A stretch of DNA of 64,000 nt. Origin: Pseudomonas sp. R28(2017). Lineage in GTDB: Bacteria > Pseudomonadota > Gammaproteobacteria > Pseudomonadales > Pseudomonadaceae. The stretch lies in the NCBI RefSeq assembly GCF_002112505.1, contig NZ_NEHW01000003.1:62001-126000 (forward strand), read 5' to 3'. The position numbers were made by a program, and so were the translations under genes. Positions 48,186 to 59,830 of the stretch are shown in pieces (positions within the stretch are counted from its first letter, which is position 1; each line of letters opens with the position of its first letter). The notes beneath the pieces are model-generated. The model was given only the letters and a program-made list of their open reading frames with translations. It was not told the DNA's origin and ran no database searches.

Positions 48186-48638
48186 TTACTTGACGACGAC
48201 CTTGCCTTTCATCATCGAGATGTGGCCCGGGAAGGTGCAGAAGAAGCTGTAGTCACCACCGGCTTCCAGCTTGGAAGTGTCGAACTTCACTTCGGTTTCT
48301 TTCTCCGGCGCGCCGATCATCTTGGTGTGGGCGATGATGCCGGCGTTGGCGGCGTTGATATAGTCGTTTTCCAGGCCCTTGCTCATGCCTTCGGTGGCAA
48401 TGCCCTGCATGTCTGCAGTCTTGCTGATCACCAGGTTGTGGCCCATGACATTCTTCGGCAGGTTGCCGGAATGGGTCAGTTTGACGGTGAATTCCTTGCA
48501 GCTCTTGTCGACGGTGAATTCCTTGCTGGTGAAGGACATCTGGTCGGTCGACTCGACGGTCACCGAGCACTCGGCGGCGAAGACAGAGGCGCTGGCGAGG
48601 GTCAGCAGGGATACCGCTACAGCTTTCGCAAACATCAT
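48186..48638 (-). CDS. azu: Azurin precursor
   Basis: 150 residues; AAGGAG before tandem ATGs (48638 or 48635). Signal peptide to about residue 22 (SVFA-AECSV). Blue copper ligands: His in VMGHNLVIS, and Cys, His, Met in [14 protein letters not shown]. Periplasmic electron carrier, linked to denitrification or redox stress in pseudomonads. An ANR/FNR-like box sits upstream. Confidence 0.95.
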   Translation of the reverse strand: MMFAKAVAVSLLTLASASVFAAECSVTVESTDQMSFTSKEFTVDKSCKEFTVKLTHSGNLPKNVMGHNLVISKTADMQGIATEGMSKGLENDYINAANAGIIAHTKMIGAPEKETEVKFDTSKLEAGGDYSFFCTFPGHISMMKGKVVVK

Positions 48639-48697
48639 GAATCTCCTTGGCAGGGTTTTATCAATTGCGAGACTGCCTGAAACCGTTCAGCCCCCTG

Positions 48698-48711
48698 CTG
48701 ATATGGGTCAA
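48698..48711 (-). promoter_or_regulatory. Candidate ANR/FNR box of azu
   Basis: Minus strand TTGAC-CCAT-ATCAG, two mismatches to TTGAT-N4-ATCAA, centred about 66 nt upstream of the azu ATG. Azurin genes of P. aeruginosa are ANR-dependent, which supports it. Confidence 0.55.
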
Positions 48712-48751
48712 GGGGGTGTCAAGTGGCCAGCCAGTAGAATTGTTCAATGGA

Positions 48752-48761
48752 TTGTATACAA
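48752..48761. promoter_or_regulatory. Palindromic operator-like site TTGTATACAA
   Basis: Perfect 10-bp palindrome inside GGATTGTATACAACC, between azu and the LOG gene. GntR-family repressors bind sites of this type. Near it, AAGGGCA-catca-TGCCCTT (about 48769-48787) forms a hairpin followed by TTAATAG. Confidence 0.5.
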
Positions 48762-48829
48762 CCAATCTAAGGGCACATCATGCCCTTTTAATAGACGATG
48801 GGACAACCTCTCATTTAGGAGCAATCGTA

Positions 48830-48919
48830 ATGTCCCTTTCAAGTTTCATGAACAGCCTGCTCGCCGCCTACGCTCACGGGGCCACCGGCGCCAGCTGTGA
48901 ATTCGCCCGCCCAGAGTGA
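48830..48919 (+). CDS. Possible 29-residue small protein or leader peptide before the LOG gene
   Basis: ATG preceded by AGGAGCAATCGTA, a good ribosome site. Begins [17 protein letters not shown] and ends CEFARPE. Lies after a hairpin and 64 nt before the LOG gene. Could be a leader peptide or a short membrane-interacting peptide. Coding status unproven. Confidence 0.45.
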   Translation: MSLSSFMNSLLAAYAHGATGASCEFARPE

Positions 48920-48983
48920 AACCGGCATTGGAGACGTCAGACAATTCGCTTTACCCTGTCAGCGATATGACTGGAGAAGCACG

Positions 48984-49571
48984 ATGTCTGTACGTTCCGT
49001 TTGTGTGTTCTGTGGCGCCAGCATAGGCGCCAACCCTGCCTACCGTGAAGCGGCCGTTGCGCTTGGCCAGGCCATTGCCCGCCGCGGCCTGACGCTGGTC
49101 TACGGCGGTGGCGCGGTTGGCCTGATGGGCACTGTCGCCGACGCGGCCATGGCAGCCGGTGGCGAAGTAATCGGGATCATTCCGCAAAGCCTGATGAATG
49201 CCGAAATCGGCCACAAGGGCCTGAGCCGTCTGGAGGTGGTCGACGGCATGCACGCGCGCAAGGCACGCATGGCCGAGCTGAGCGACGCTTTCATCGCCCT
49301 GCCGGGTGGCCTGGGCACGCTGGAGGAGTTGTTCGAGGTGTGGACCTGGGGGCAGCTGGGCTATCACGCCAAGCCGCTGGGGCTGCTCGATGTGAATGGC
49401 TTTTACGAGAAGCTCGGCGGGTTCCTCGACCACATTGTCGAAGAGGGCTTCGTGCGGCCGCAGCATCGGGCCATGTTGCTGCTGGCGCAGCAGGCGGATG
49501 AGCTGCTGGACGGGATGGAGCGCTTCGAGTCGCCAGTGCTGCCGAAGTGGGTCGACAAGCAGCCTGACTGA
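48984..49571 (+). CDS. LOG-family protein (TIGR00730), cytokinin/nucleotide phosphoribohydrolase-like
   Basis: 195 residues from ATG 48984 (GGAGAAG upstream). [31 protein letters not shown] and the catalytic [16 protein letters not shown] (about 108-123) with preceding ARKARM are full LOG motifs. LOG proteins release the free base from nucleoside 5'-monophosphates, such as AMP or N6-modified AMP. Next to azu as in P. aeruginosa. Confidence 0.9.
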   Translation: MSVRSVCVFCGASIGANPAYREAAVALGQAIARRGLTLVYGGGAVGLMGTVADAAMAAGGEVIGIIPQSLMNAEIGHKGLSRLEVVDGMHARKARMAELSDAFIALPGGLGTLEELFEVWTWGQLGYHAKPLGLLDVNGFYEKLGGFLDHIVEEGFVRPQHRAMLLLAQQADELLDGMERFESPVLPKWVDKQPD

Positions 49572-49598
49572 TCTCGATCAGTAGGCCGAACACCTAAT

Positions 49599-49699
49599 CT
49601 GTGGGAGCGGCGGTGCGGCGACCCGACGTGCCCGCGAATGCGGCAGTGACACCATCGCATTCGCGGGCACGTCGGGTCGCCGCACCGCCGCTCCCACAG
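49599..49699. repeat. 44-bp perfect inverted repeat with 13-nt loop
   Basis: Arms 49599-49642 and 49656-49699 are exact reverse complements over 44 nt, loop 49643-49655. The tips CTGTGGGAGCGG / CCGCTCCCACAG are shared with the REP family but the inside (GTGCGGCGACCCGACGTGCC) differs from the other REPs here. Sits between the convergent LOG and ygiQ genes. Confidence 0.95.
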
Positions 49700-49720
49700 G
49701 GTTCTATGTAGCTTTCAAGG

Positions 49721-52024
<2,304 letters not shown>

Positions 52025-52130
52025 GTCAGTGACCGGTTCTGGTGTGCAGGGAAATCGCGGGCGCGGAATATAGCACAAATTTTGACCAAATCCGACGGTG
52101 GTTGTCGGATTCATTTCGAGCATGGGCCCG

Positions 52131-52206
52131 CGTGTGGGCGCGGGCTTTCCCACGACTGTTCTGGAACATGCTCCATGGCATTCGCGGGCAAGCCCGCTCC
52201 CACAGG
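52131..52206. repeat. REP element with degenerate partner
   Basis: Canonical copy at 52181-52206; a decayed inverted partner at 52131-52155 (GTGTGGGCGCGGGCTTTCCC). Between the ygiQ start and the dnaB end. Confidence 0.75.
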
Positions 52207-52221
52207 GGCCTCAGCCAGCCT

Positions 52222-53619
52222 TTACTCGTCGTCGTCGAAGTTGTACATGCCCGGCGCGAGGTTCTCGAAGCGGGTGTATTTGCCGATGAACGCCAGGCGC
52301 ACGAAGCCGATGGGGCCGTTACGCTGCTTGCCGATGATGATTTCCGCCACGCCCTTGTGCTCGGTCTCGGGGTGGTACACCTCGTCGCGGTACACGAACA
52401 TGATCACGTCGGCGTCCTGCTCGATTGCACCGGATTCACGCAAGTCGGAGTTCACCGGGCGCTTGTTCGGGCGCTGTTCCAGGGAGCGGTTCAGCTGCGA
52501 CAGGGCGATCACCGGGCAGTTGAATTCTTTGGCCAGGGCCTTGAGGGAACGGGAGATCTCGGAAATCTCGTTGGTCCGGTTGTCACCGGCCGAACCCGGG
52601 ATCTGCATCAACTGCAGGTAGTCGACCATGATCATGGCGATGTCGCCGTGCTCACGGGCCAGGCGGCGGGTACGAGCGCGCATTTCCGAAGGACTGATAC
52701 CGGCGGTATCGTCGATGAACAGCTTGCGATCGTTGAGCAGGTTCACCGCCGAGGTCAGGCGCGGCCAGTCATCGTCATCGAGCTGACCGGAACGCACCTT
52801 GGTCTGGTCGATGCGGCCCAGCGACGAGAGCATACGCATGATCAGCGATTCACCTGGCATTTCGAGGGAGAACACCAGCACGGCCTTGTCGGTCCGCAGC
52901 ACGGCGTTTTCCACCAGGTTCATGGCGAAGGTGGTCTTGCCCATCGACGGACGGCCGGCGACGATGATCAGGTCGGCCGCCTGCAGGCCGCTGGTCTTCT
53001 CGTCCAGGTCGGTGAAGCCGGTGGACACGCCGGTGATGTCGCTGTCGGAGTTGAACAGCGTGTCGATGCGGTCGATGGCCATGGTCAACAGTTCGTTGAC
53101 ACCCACCGGGCCGCCGGTTTTCGGCCGCGCTTCGGCGATTTGGAAGATCTGCCGTTCGGCGTCGTCGAGAATTTCCTCGGCATTGCGCCCTTGCGGGTTG
53201 AAGGCGTTGTCGGCGATGTCGGTACTGATGCTGATCAGCTGGCGCAGCGTGGCCCGCTCGCGAATGATCGCGGCGTAGGCCTTGATGTTGGCCACCGACG
53301 GGGTGTTCTTGGCCAGTTCGGCCAGGTACGCCAGGCCGCCGACCTGAGACGACAGGCCTTCCTTGTCCAGCTGCTCGTGCAGGGTCACCACGTCGAATGG
53401 CTGGTTGGCGTCGGCCAACTTGTGCACGGCACGGAAGATCAGGCGGTGGTCATGCCGGTAGAAATCGCCATCCGACACCTGGTCCAGCACCCGCTCCCAG
53501 GCGTTGTTGTCCAGCATCAGGCCACCGAGCACGGCCTGTTCGGCCTCGATGGAATGCGGCGGCACCTTCAGGGCAGCGGTTTGCAGGTCGAGCTGTTCGG
53601 AGTTGGTGATCTCGTTCAT
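52222..53619 (-). CDS. dnaB: Replicative DNA helicase
   Basis: 465 residues from ATG 53619. N-terminal helical domain (PHSIEAEQAVLGGLMLDNNAW), then RecA-type core with Walker A AGRPSMGKTTFA (about 215), Walker B IAMIMVDYLQLM, and DLRESGAIEQDADVIMFVYR. Unwinds DNA at the fork. Immediately downstream of rplI, a usual order, but a terminator lies between. Confidence 0.96.
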   Translation of the reverse strand: MNEITNSEQLDLQTAALKVPPHSIEAEQAVLGGLMLDNNAWERVLDQVSDGDFYRHDHRLIFRAVHKLADANQPFDVVTLHEQLDKEGLSSQVGGLAYLAELAKNTPSVANIKAYAAIIRERATLRQLISISTDIADNAFNPQGRNAEEILDDAERQIFQIAEARPKTGGPVGVNELLTMAIDRIDTLFNSDSDITGVSTGFTDLDEKTSGLQAADLIIVAGRPSMGKTTFAMNLVENAVLRTDKAVLVFSLEMPGESLIMRMLSSLGRIDQTKVRSGQLDDDDWPRLTSAVNLLNDRKLFIDDTAGISPSEMRARTRRLAREHGDIAMIMVDYLQLMQIPGSAGDNRTNEISEISRSLKALAKEFNCPVIALSQLNRSLEQRPNKRPVNSDLRESGAIEQDADVIMFVYRDEVYHPETEHKGVAEIIIGKQRNGPIGFVRLAFIGKYTRFENLAPGMYNFDDDE

Positions 53620-53642
53620 GGCCACGAAAGAATTCTGGAGGA

Positions 53643-53686
53643 TGAAAAAGACAAAGGGCACGGCCTGAATGAACAGGACCGTGCCC
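53643..53686 (-). terminator. Terminator after rplI
   Basis: GGGCACGG...CCGTGCCC with an inner CCTG/CAGG stem, followed on the minus strand by TTTGTCTTTTT. Ends the ribosomal protein operon 45 nt after rplI. Confidence 0.85.
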
Positions 53687-53730
53687 GATGTTAACCGGCT
53701 ATCCCGTGAGGGACCACCAGTCAGCGCAGC

Positions 53731-54177
53731 TTAGGCAGCTACGACGACCACACGTACGGTGGCTTCAACGTCGCTGTGCAGGTGCACGGCTACGTCGTAT
53801 TCGCCAACCTGACGGATGGTGCCGTTCGGCAGACGAACTTCAGCCTTGGCCACTTCAACGCCGGAGGCGGTCAGGGCGTCAGCGATGTCGTGGGTGCCGA
53901 TCGAACCGAACAGCTTGCCTTCGTCGCCAGCGGTGGCAGTGATGGTCACTTCCAGCTCGGCCAGTTGGGCAGCACGGCTTTCAGCCGAAGCTTTACGGTC
54001 AGCAGCTGCTTTTTCCAGCTCGGCGCGACGCTCTTCGAACGCAGCCAGGTTGGCGGCGTTGGCAACGGTGGCCTTGCCGAATGGCAGCAGGAAGTTACGG
54101 CCGTAACCAGCCTTAACTTTAACTTTGTCGCCCAGGTTGCCCAGGTTAGCGACTTTTTCCAGCAGGATCAGTTCCAT
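53731..54177 (-). CDS. rplI: 50S ribosomal protein L9
   Basis: 148 residues. [21 protein letters not shown] and [14 protein letters not shown] are unmistakable L9. Two-domain protein with a long connecting helix ([16 protein letters not shown]). Binds 23S rRNA. AGAGG precedes the ATG. Confidence 0.98.
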   Translation of the reverse strand: MELILLEKVANLGNLGDKVKVKAGYGRNFLLPFGKATVANAANLAAFEERRAELEKAAADRKASAESRAAQLAELEVTITATAGDEGKLFGSIGTHDIADALTASGVEVAKAEVRLPNGTIRQVGEYDVAVHLHSDVEATVRVVVVAA

Positions 54178-54197
54178 TTGGTAAAACCTCTTAACTT

Positions 54198-55061
54198 TTA
54201 ACCTTCACCGTTCGCGGAGTCTTTCCCCGGAGGGGACTTGCGACCGCGAAAATCAATCAGGCTGTCGACAATGGCCAGGACCATCAGCAACGGGTAGATC
54301 AGCTGCATGATCAGCGGCAACGTCACGTACATGCCCACCAGCCAGAACCCGGCCAGTCGCCCCTGTGCCACCAGCCCGTGCATCAAGGCGATGCCAGCCA
54401 GCACCAGAACCAGGCTCGACGCCGATGCCAGGATGATGAACTGCGACCCGATAAACGGAGCCACCACCATCACTGCCACCAAGACCGCCATGGTCTGTTT
54501 CGGCAACTTCAGTTCGCGAAACTCGCGACCGAAGCCTCCAGGGTTGTACAACGCTGCCTGCCAATAACGCGCCAGCACCAGGGCCAACACGCTGAACAAT
54601 TGCACCGTCACTGCTGTGGAAGCGACCAGCACAGGGCGGATCAGCTCACCGGAGAGCACCGGCTCCCCTTCGATTTTCGGCATGGCTTCGGCAAACGCCT
54701 TGGCCAGCACATCGAAGGTCTGCGCCAACGCCATGTCGAGCACGAGGCTGAAAACCACGGCGAACACGGCACTGGCGACCAGCACACGGCTCCAGGGATG
54801 CTCGGCGCGCAACAGCGCGGCCAGGCCCAGGGCACCGGCAATCACCAGGAAGGTGATCGGATCGCCCATGAACCACACGGCCAGCCCGGCCAGCAGGCCG
54901 CCGGCGATGACCGTTGAAGCATCCTTGAACCCACGCCGCAGCAGCACAAGGCTGCCGGCAGCGGCACTCAACCAGAACAGCAGCGGCAGTACCGCGCTGA
55001 TGACCACCACCAGGGTGGCCTGCACACGACCGCGCATGATGAAACTTGCTAACGCTCGCAT
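54198..55061 (-). CDS. DUF2232/YybS-like membrane protein in the ribosomal operon
   Basis: 287 residues with about eight membrane helices, ending in a basic tail ([16 protein letters not shown]). Its place between rpsR and rplI matches YybS-type proteins in other bacteria (for example yybS near rplI in Bacillus). Function unknown. 33 nt after rpsR, 20 nt before rplI: cotranscribed. Confidence 0.8.
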   Translation of the reverse strand: MRALASFIMRGRVQATLVVVISAVLPLLFWLSAAAGSLVLLRRGFKDASTVIAGGLLAGLAVWFMGDPITFLVIAGALGLAALLRAEHPWSRVLVASAVFAVVFSLVLDMALAQTFDVLAKAFAEAMPKIEGEPVLSGELIRPVLVASTAVTVQLFSVLALVLARYWQAALYNPGGFGREFRELKLPKQTMAVLVAVMVVAPFIGSQFIILASASSLVLVLAGIALMHGLVAQGRLAGFWLVGMYVTLPLIMQLIYPLLMVLAIVDSLIDFRGRKSPPGKDSANGEG

Positions 55062-55094
55062 GCTAATCCCTTACTGCTTGTCGACGACCCGGTC

Positions 55095-55325
55095 TCAGCG
55101 GCCGTGGCTGTCGGTGTAGGGCAGCAGGGCCAGGAAGCGGGCGCGCTTGATAGCGGTAGCCAGCTGACGCTGATAACGAGCTTTGGTACCGGTGATACGG
55201 CTTGGAACGATCTTGCCGGTTTCGGATACGTAAGCTTTCAGGGTGTTGAGATCTTTGAAGTCGATCTCTTTCACGTCTTCAGCAGTGAAGCGGCAGAATT
55301 TACGACGACGGAAGAAACGTGCCAT
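55095..55325 (-). CDS. rpsR: 30S ribosomal protein S18
   Basis: 76 residues, basic: [22 protein letters not shown] at the start, [22 protein letters not shown] in the middle. Partners with S6 on 16S rRNA. 28 nt after rpsF. Confidence 0.98.
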   Translation of the reverse strand: MARFFRRRKFCRFTAEDVKEIDFKDLNTLKAYVSETGKIVPSRITGTKARYQRQLATAIKRARFLALLPYTDSHGR

Positions 55326-55353
55326 TTAATAGGCTCCTCTAAAGGTCCGTGGA

Positions 55354-55779
55354 TTACTCGTCAGCGTTATCGCTGGAGTCGCTGTCATTGCTGTCGTCGC
55401 CGTCGGCGGATTCAGCATGCTCAGGACGCTCACGACGCTCACGGCGCTCGCTGCGGTTTTCTTCAGCCTTCAGCATCTCGGACTGGCCGGTTACGGCTTC
55501 GTCGCGACGGATGACGAGGTTACGGATAACGGCATCGTTGTAGCGGAAGTTGTCTTCCAGCTCGGCCAGGGCCTTGCCAGTGCACTCAACGTTCAGCATC
55601 ACGTAGTGAGCCTTGTGAACATTGTTGATTGCGTAGGCCAGTTGACGACGGCCCCAGTCTTCCAGGCGGTGGATCTTGCCGCCATCTTCTTCGATCAGCT
55701 TGGTGTAACGCTCAACCATGCCGCCGACTTGCTCGCTCTGGTCCGGGTGAACCAGGAAGATGATTTCGTAATGACGCAT
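55354..55779 (-). CDS. rpsF: 30S ribosomal protein S6
   Basis: 141 residues: [21 protein letters not shown] and [21 protein letters not shown]. After about residue 110 a charged tail ends in a Ser/Asp/Asn-rich acidic run ([16 protein letters not shown]). Translation follows a roughly 114-nt leader, where an S6:S18-binding autoregulatory structure would be expected; AGACA/TGTCT arms at about 55819-55850 could contribute to one, but I cannot confirm the motif. Confidence 0.97.
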   Translation of the reverse strand: MRHYEIIFLVHPDQSEQVGGMVERYTKLIEEDGGKIHRLEDWGRRQLAYAINNVHKAHYVMLNVECTGKALAELEDNFRYNDAVIRNLVIRRDEAVTGQSEMLKAEENRSERRERRERPEHAESADGDDSNDSDSSDNADE

Positions 55780-55899
55780 GAATGCTCCTTACGGGTTAGT
55801 AGTCTGCCAGCGAATCTGGTCAGACAAGGAGTGAATGACACTGTATGTCTTGCACGGAGGGGAGGCACATGTGCGCCTGCCAGCTCGGCAAGGGGCGCA

Positions 55900-55928
55900 A
55901 TTGTAGAGAAGGCGCGGCGCACAAGCAA
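55900..55928 (-). promoter_or_regulatory. Sigma70 promoter of the rpsF operon
   Basis: Minus strand TTGCTT, 17-nt spacer, TACAAT. Good match and ideal spacing, 121 nt upstream of rpsF. Confidence 0.75.
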
Positions 55929-55982
55929 GGTGATTGGTGATTATTTGAACAGCCGGAAACATATTCACAGGTTACCTGCCTC

Positions 55983-56042
55983 TTCGCGGGCAAGCCCGCT
56001 CCCACAGGGTTCTGCACCTGCGGGAGCGGGCTTGCCCGCGAA
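55983..56042. repeat. REP pair with short spacer
   Basis: Inverted REP copies at 55983-56008 and 56017-56042 (right arm variant CCTGCGGGA), only 8 nt apart, between the rlmB end and the rpsF promoter. Confidence 0.9.
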
Positions 56043-56063
56043 GAGGCCGGTACAGGCTGAAGG

Positions 56064-56810
56064 TCAGCGCTTGGCCTGACGCTGGCGCACGGCCTCGAAC
56101 AGGCAGACGCCCGTCGCCACCGACACGTTCAGGCTGCTGACGCTACCGCTCATCGGCAACTTCACCAGGAAGTCGCAATGCTCGCGGGTCAGCCGGCGCA
56201 TGCCCTTGCCTTCCGCACCCATGATCATCACCAGCGGGCCGGTCAGGTCCTGCTGGTAGATCTCCTGCTCGGCCTCGCCCGCGGTGCCGACCACCCACAG
56301 GCCCCGCTGCTGCAGCTTCTCCAGCGTGCGCGCCAGGTTGGTCACGGCGACCAGCGGGATCACTTCCGCCGCGCCGCAAGCCACCTTGCGCACCACCGGC
56401 GTCAGGGTCGCCGACTTGTCCTTGGGCACGATCACTGCCGTGGCACCTGCCGCATCGGCAGTACGCAAGCAGGCGCCGAGGTTGTGCGGGTCGGTCACGC
56501 CGTCCAGCACCAGGATCAGCGGCGGTGTTTCGCTGCGCTCGAGCAATTCCTCGAGCATCAGCTCGCCCCACACCTGGCTCGGGCTGACCTCGGCAACCAC
56601 GCCCTGGTGCACGCCCTCGACCCAGGCATCCAGCTCACGGCGCTCGGCCTGGCCAACCGGCACGCGATTTTCTGTGGCCAGTTCCAGCAGTGCCTGGATG
56701 CGCGGCTCACTGCGCCCTTCCGACAGCCAGATCTGCTTGACCCGCTTCGGATGGTGCTGCAGCAATGCCTGCACGGCGTGCACGCCGTAGATCTTTTCCA
56801 GCTGACTCAT
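56064..56810 (-). CDS. rlmB: 23S rRNA (guanosine-2'-O-)-methyltransferase RlmB
   Basis: 248 residues. SpoU-type knotted methylase: N-terminal L30e-like part (YGVHAVQALLQHHPKRVKQI), then LDGVTDPHNLGACLRTADAAG, MIMGAEGKGM and LPMSGSVSSLNVSVATGV (motifs 1-3). Methylates G2251 of 23S rRNA. ATG overlaps the rnr stop (ATGA). Confidence 0.96.
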   Translation of the reverse strand: MSQLEKIYGVHAVQALLQHHPKRVKQIWLSEGRSEPRIQALLELATENRVPVGQAERRELDAWVEGVHQGVVAEVSPSQVWGELMLEELLERSETPPLILVLDGVTDPHNLGACLRTADAAGATAVIVPKDKSATLTPVVRKVACGAAEVIPLVAVTNLARTLEKLQQRGLWVVGTAGEAEQEIYQQDLTGPLVMIMGAEGKGMRRLTREHCDFLVKLPMSGSVSSLNVSVATGVCLFEAVRQRQAKR

Positions 56811-59383
56811 GACTTGCTCTTGCTCTTGCGTGGCGCACCGGACTTCGGCGGGCCTTTACGGTGCTTGGTCGGCTTGCCGGACGACTTGCCGCCTTTGTCC
56901 GACTTGCTGCTGGCGTGGCCGCCAGTGCGCGCCTCGCTCATCAGCGCCTTTTTCATTTCACGGCTCTTGCGCACTTCGGCGTTACGCTGAACGGCGTCTT
57001 TCGGGAAGTACGCTTCAGCCGTTTCGCTCTTGCGGCTGCGTGGCTTTGGCGTGGCCTTGGCTTCGACCGCAGGCTCGGCCTTATCGGCCGCCGGCGCGGC
57101 GGCACCACGCCCCTTGCGGCCGATTGGCGCACTGAGCTGCTGCTCGGAGACTTCGAAGTCGATCTTGCGCTCGTCGAGATCGACGCGCATGACCTTGACC
57201 TCGATGGTGTCGCCCAGGCGGAAGCTGCGCCCGGTACGCTCGCCCGACAGGCGGTGGTGCACCGGGTCGAAGTGGTAGTAGTCGCCCGGCAGCGCACTGA
57301 CGTGCACCAGGCCTTCCACGTAGATGTCGGTCAGTTCGACGAACAGGCCAAAGCCGGTAACCGCGGTGATGACACCCGGGAAGGTCTCGCCCACGCGGTC
57401 TTTCATGAACTCGCACTTGAGCCAGTTGACCACGTCACGGGTGGCTTCGTCGGCACGGCGCTCGGTCATCGAGCACTGCTCGCCAAGCTGGTCCAGAGCA
57501 TTCACGTCGTACGGGTAGATACGCGCCTTGGGGATGCTCATGGCGCCGGCACGCTTGACGTGCGGGGTATCGACCTTGGAACGGATGACGCTGCGGATGG
57601 CGCGGTGCACCAGCAGGTCCGGGTAACGGCGGATCGGCGAGGTGAAGTGGGTGTACGCCTCGTAATTCAGGCCGAAGTGGCCGTTGTTGTCGGTGCTGTA
57701 CACCGCCTGGCTCAGCGAGCGCAGCATCACGGTCTGGATCAGGTGGAAGTCCGGGCGCCCGGCGATGCTCGCCAGCAGGGCCTGGTAGTCCTTCGGCGAC
57801 GGGTCCTTGCCCTTGTGCAGGGTCAGGCCCAGCTCGCCAAGGAAGGCGCGCAGTTTTTCCAGGCGCTCCGGCGGCGGGCCGTCGTGCACGCGGTAAAGGG
57901 CTGGCACTTCGTGCTTCTGCAGGAACGCGGCGGTGGCGACGTTGGCCGCCAGCATGCACTCTTCGATCAGCTTGTGGGCATCGTTGCGCACGGTCGGGCG
58001 GATTTCCGCGATCTTGCGCTCGTCACCGAAGATGATGCGGGTTTCCTGGGTCTCGAAGTCGATGGCACCGCGGGTGTGACGGGCATCCACCAGCACCTTG
58101 TACAGGTTGTACAGGTTCTTCAGGTCCGGCACGACTTCCTTGTACTCCTCGCGCAGCGCCTTGCCCTCACGGGTGCGGGCGTGCTCGAGCATGCTGCTGA
58201 CCTTGTTGTAGGTCAGGCGGGCGTGGGAGTGGATCACGCCTTCGTAGAACTGGTAGTCGACCATCTGGCCGGTTTTGTTGATGGTCATTTCGCAGACCAT
58301 GGCCAGGCGATCGACATGCGGGTTCAGCGAGCACAGGCCGTTGGACAGCTCCTCGGGGAGCATCGGCACCACGCGCTCGGGGAAGTACACCGAGTTGCCG
58401 CGCTGCTGGGCTTCGTTGTCCAGGGCCGAGCCCAGGCGCACGTAGCTGGAGACGTCGGCGATGGCTACATACAGGCGCCAGCCGCCAGAGAACATGCGCA
58501 GCTTGCCCAGCGGTTCGCAGTAGACGGCGTCGTCGAAGTCGCGGGCATCCTCGCCGTCGATGGTGACGAACGGCAGGTGGCGCAGGTCGATACGCTTCTC
58601 TTTGTCCTTCTCCTCGACTTCGGAGCGGAACTTGCGCGCTTCCTTGACCACATCGTTGGGCCAGACATGCGGGATGTCGTAGCTGCGCAGGGCAACGTCG
58701 ATTTCCATGCCCGGGGCCATGTAGTTGCCGATTACCTCGACCACATCACCCTGCGGCTGGAAGCGCGGCGTGGGCCAGTGGGTGATCTTGATCTCGACGA
58801 ACTGGCCGATCTTGGCACCACCGTTACGCCCGGCGGTCACCAGCACTTCCTGCTGGATCTTCGGGTTGTCCGGGGTCACGTAGCCGATGCCGCCTTCTTC
58901 GAAGTAGCGGCCGACCACGCTCTCATGGGCGCGGGAGATGACCTCGACCAGCACGCCCTCGCGGCGGCCACGGCGGTCGACGCCCGAGACGCGGGCCAGG
59001 CCGCGGTCGCCGTCGAATACCAGGCGCATCTGCGACGGGCTGAGGAACAGGTCTTCGCTGCCGTCATCGGGAATAAGGAAGCCGAAGCCGTCACGGTGAC
59101 CGGAGACACGGCCGCAGATCAGGTCCAGCTTGTCCACCGGGGCATAGGTGCCGCGCCGGGTATAGATAAGCTGGCCGTCACGCTCCATGGCACGCAGGCG
59201 GCGGCGCAGGGCTTCAATCTGGTCTTCTTCATGAAGACCGAACTCTGCCGCCAGCTCCTCGCGCGCGGCCGGTTCGCCACGGTCGGCAAGGCGCTGCAGG
59301 ATCAGCTCACGGCTGGGAATGGGGTTGTCGTATTTTTCCGCTTCGCGAGCGGCCTCGGGATCGAGGGATTGCCAATCGGCCAT
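56807..59383 (-). CDS. rnr: Ribonuclease R
   Basis: 858 residues: N-terminal winged helix (PIPSRELILQRLADRGEPA), cold-shock domains, RNB core with TIDGEDARDFDDAVYCE (catalytic Asp cluster, about 275-290), S1 domain (GETFPGVITAVTGFGLFVEL, about 665) and a Lys/Ser-rich basic tail. 3'-5' exonuclease for structured RNA and rRNA quality control. Starts an operon with rlmB. Region 59384-59520 upstream shows only a TATATA element. Confidence 0.96.
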   Translation of the reverse strand: MADWQSLDPEAAREAEKYDNPIPSRELILQRLADRGEPAAREELAAEFGLHEEDQIEALRRRLRAMERDGQLIYTRRGTYAPVDKLDLICGRVSGHRDGFGFLIPDDGSEDLFLSPSQMRLVFDGDRGLARVSGVDRRGRREGVLVEVISRAHESVVGRYFEEGGIGYVTPDNPKIQQEVLVTAGRNGGAKIGQFVEIKITHWPTPRFQPQGDVVEVIGNYMAPGMEIDVALRSYDIPHVWPNDVVKEARKFRSEVEEKDKEKRIDLRHLPFVTIDGEDARDFDDAVYCEPLGKLRMFSGGWRLYVAIADVSSYVRLGSALDNEAQQRGNSVYFPERVVPMLPEELSNGLCSLNPHVDRLAMVCEMTINKTGQMVDYQFYEGVIHSHARLTYNKVSSMLEHARTREGKALREEYKEVVPDLKNLYNLYKVLVDARHTRGAIDFETQETRIIFGDERKIAEIRPTVRNDAHKLIEECMLAANVATAAFLQKHEVPALYRVHDGPPPERLEKLRAFLGELGLTLHKGKDPSPKDYQALLASIAGRPDFHLIQTVMLRSLSQAVYSTDNNGHFGLNYEAYTHFTSPIRRYPDLLVHRAIRSVIRSKVDTPHVKRAGAMSIPKARIYPYDVNALDQLGEQCSMTERRADEATRDVVNWLKCEFMKDRVGETFPGVITAVTGFGLFVELTDIYVEGLVHVSALPGDYYHFDPVHHRLSGERTGRSFRLGDTIEVKVMRVDLDERKIDFEVSEQQLSAPIGRKGRGAAAPAADKAEPAVEAKATPKPRSRKSETAEAYFPKDAVQRNAEVRKSREMKKALMSEARTGGHASSKSDKGGKSSGKPTKHRKGPPKSGAPRKSKSKS

Positions 59384-59546
59384 CAGAAGGGGTTCACCTT
59401 GGGGTATATAGATAGGAATTCTGGCATGTGTGTATTGAAACCGGAAATGTCAGCCTTGGACAGCCCCCGCAGCAGTGTATAGAGAGGGGCAATAGGCCTT
59501 CGGAATCAACAAGTTGAATTTTTTGAGATTTTTTTCGCTTGGGGGG

Positions 59547-59575
59547 TTTACAGCCCCCCGGACCGTCCGTATAGT
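59547..59575 (+). promoter_or_regulatory. Promoter of the tRNA-Leu pair
   Basis: TTTACA, 17-nt spacer, TATAGT, followed by a GC-rich discriminator GCGCACC. Starts transcription about 75 nt before the first tRNA. Confidence 0.75.
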
Positions 59576-59655
59576 GCGCACCACAACGACGGACAAGCCC
59601 GAAGTTGTAGTAGAGATGAACGGCGCTGTAAAGCATCTTTTAATCTCGAATGTGT

Positions 59656-59742
59656 GCCCAGGTGGCGGAATTGGTAGACGCGCTGGTTTCAGGTATCAGT
59701 GACCGCAAGGTCGTGGAAGTTCGAGTCTTCTCCTGGGCACCA
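59656..59742 (+). tRNA. tRNA-Leu(CAG), copy 1
   Basis: 87 nt. Acceptor GCCCAGG pairs CCTGGGC, then ACCA encoded. Anticodon stem CTGGT/ATCAG with loop TTCAGGT gives CAG (reads CUG). Long variable arm (GTGACCGCAAGGTCGT region) and T-loop GTTCGAGTC fit class II tRNA-Leu. Confidence 0.97.
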
Positions 59743-59830
59743 AGTATTTTCAAGTAACAGATGACCAAGGATCTGTTACTACTGTGTGAAAGCGAACGAT
59801 AGTCGCCTTCTCCAGATGATGTAAAGCTTT

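Noticed and set aside
56861..59482. 873-codon open frame antisense to rnr
   Set aside because: Shadow of RNase R, whose catalytic motifs are on the minus strand; the antisense product looks random.
59394..59636. 80-codon minus-strand frame over the tRNA promoter region
   Set aside because: Overlaps the tRNA promoter, no ribosome site, Cys/Pro/Lys-rich random-looking product.
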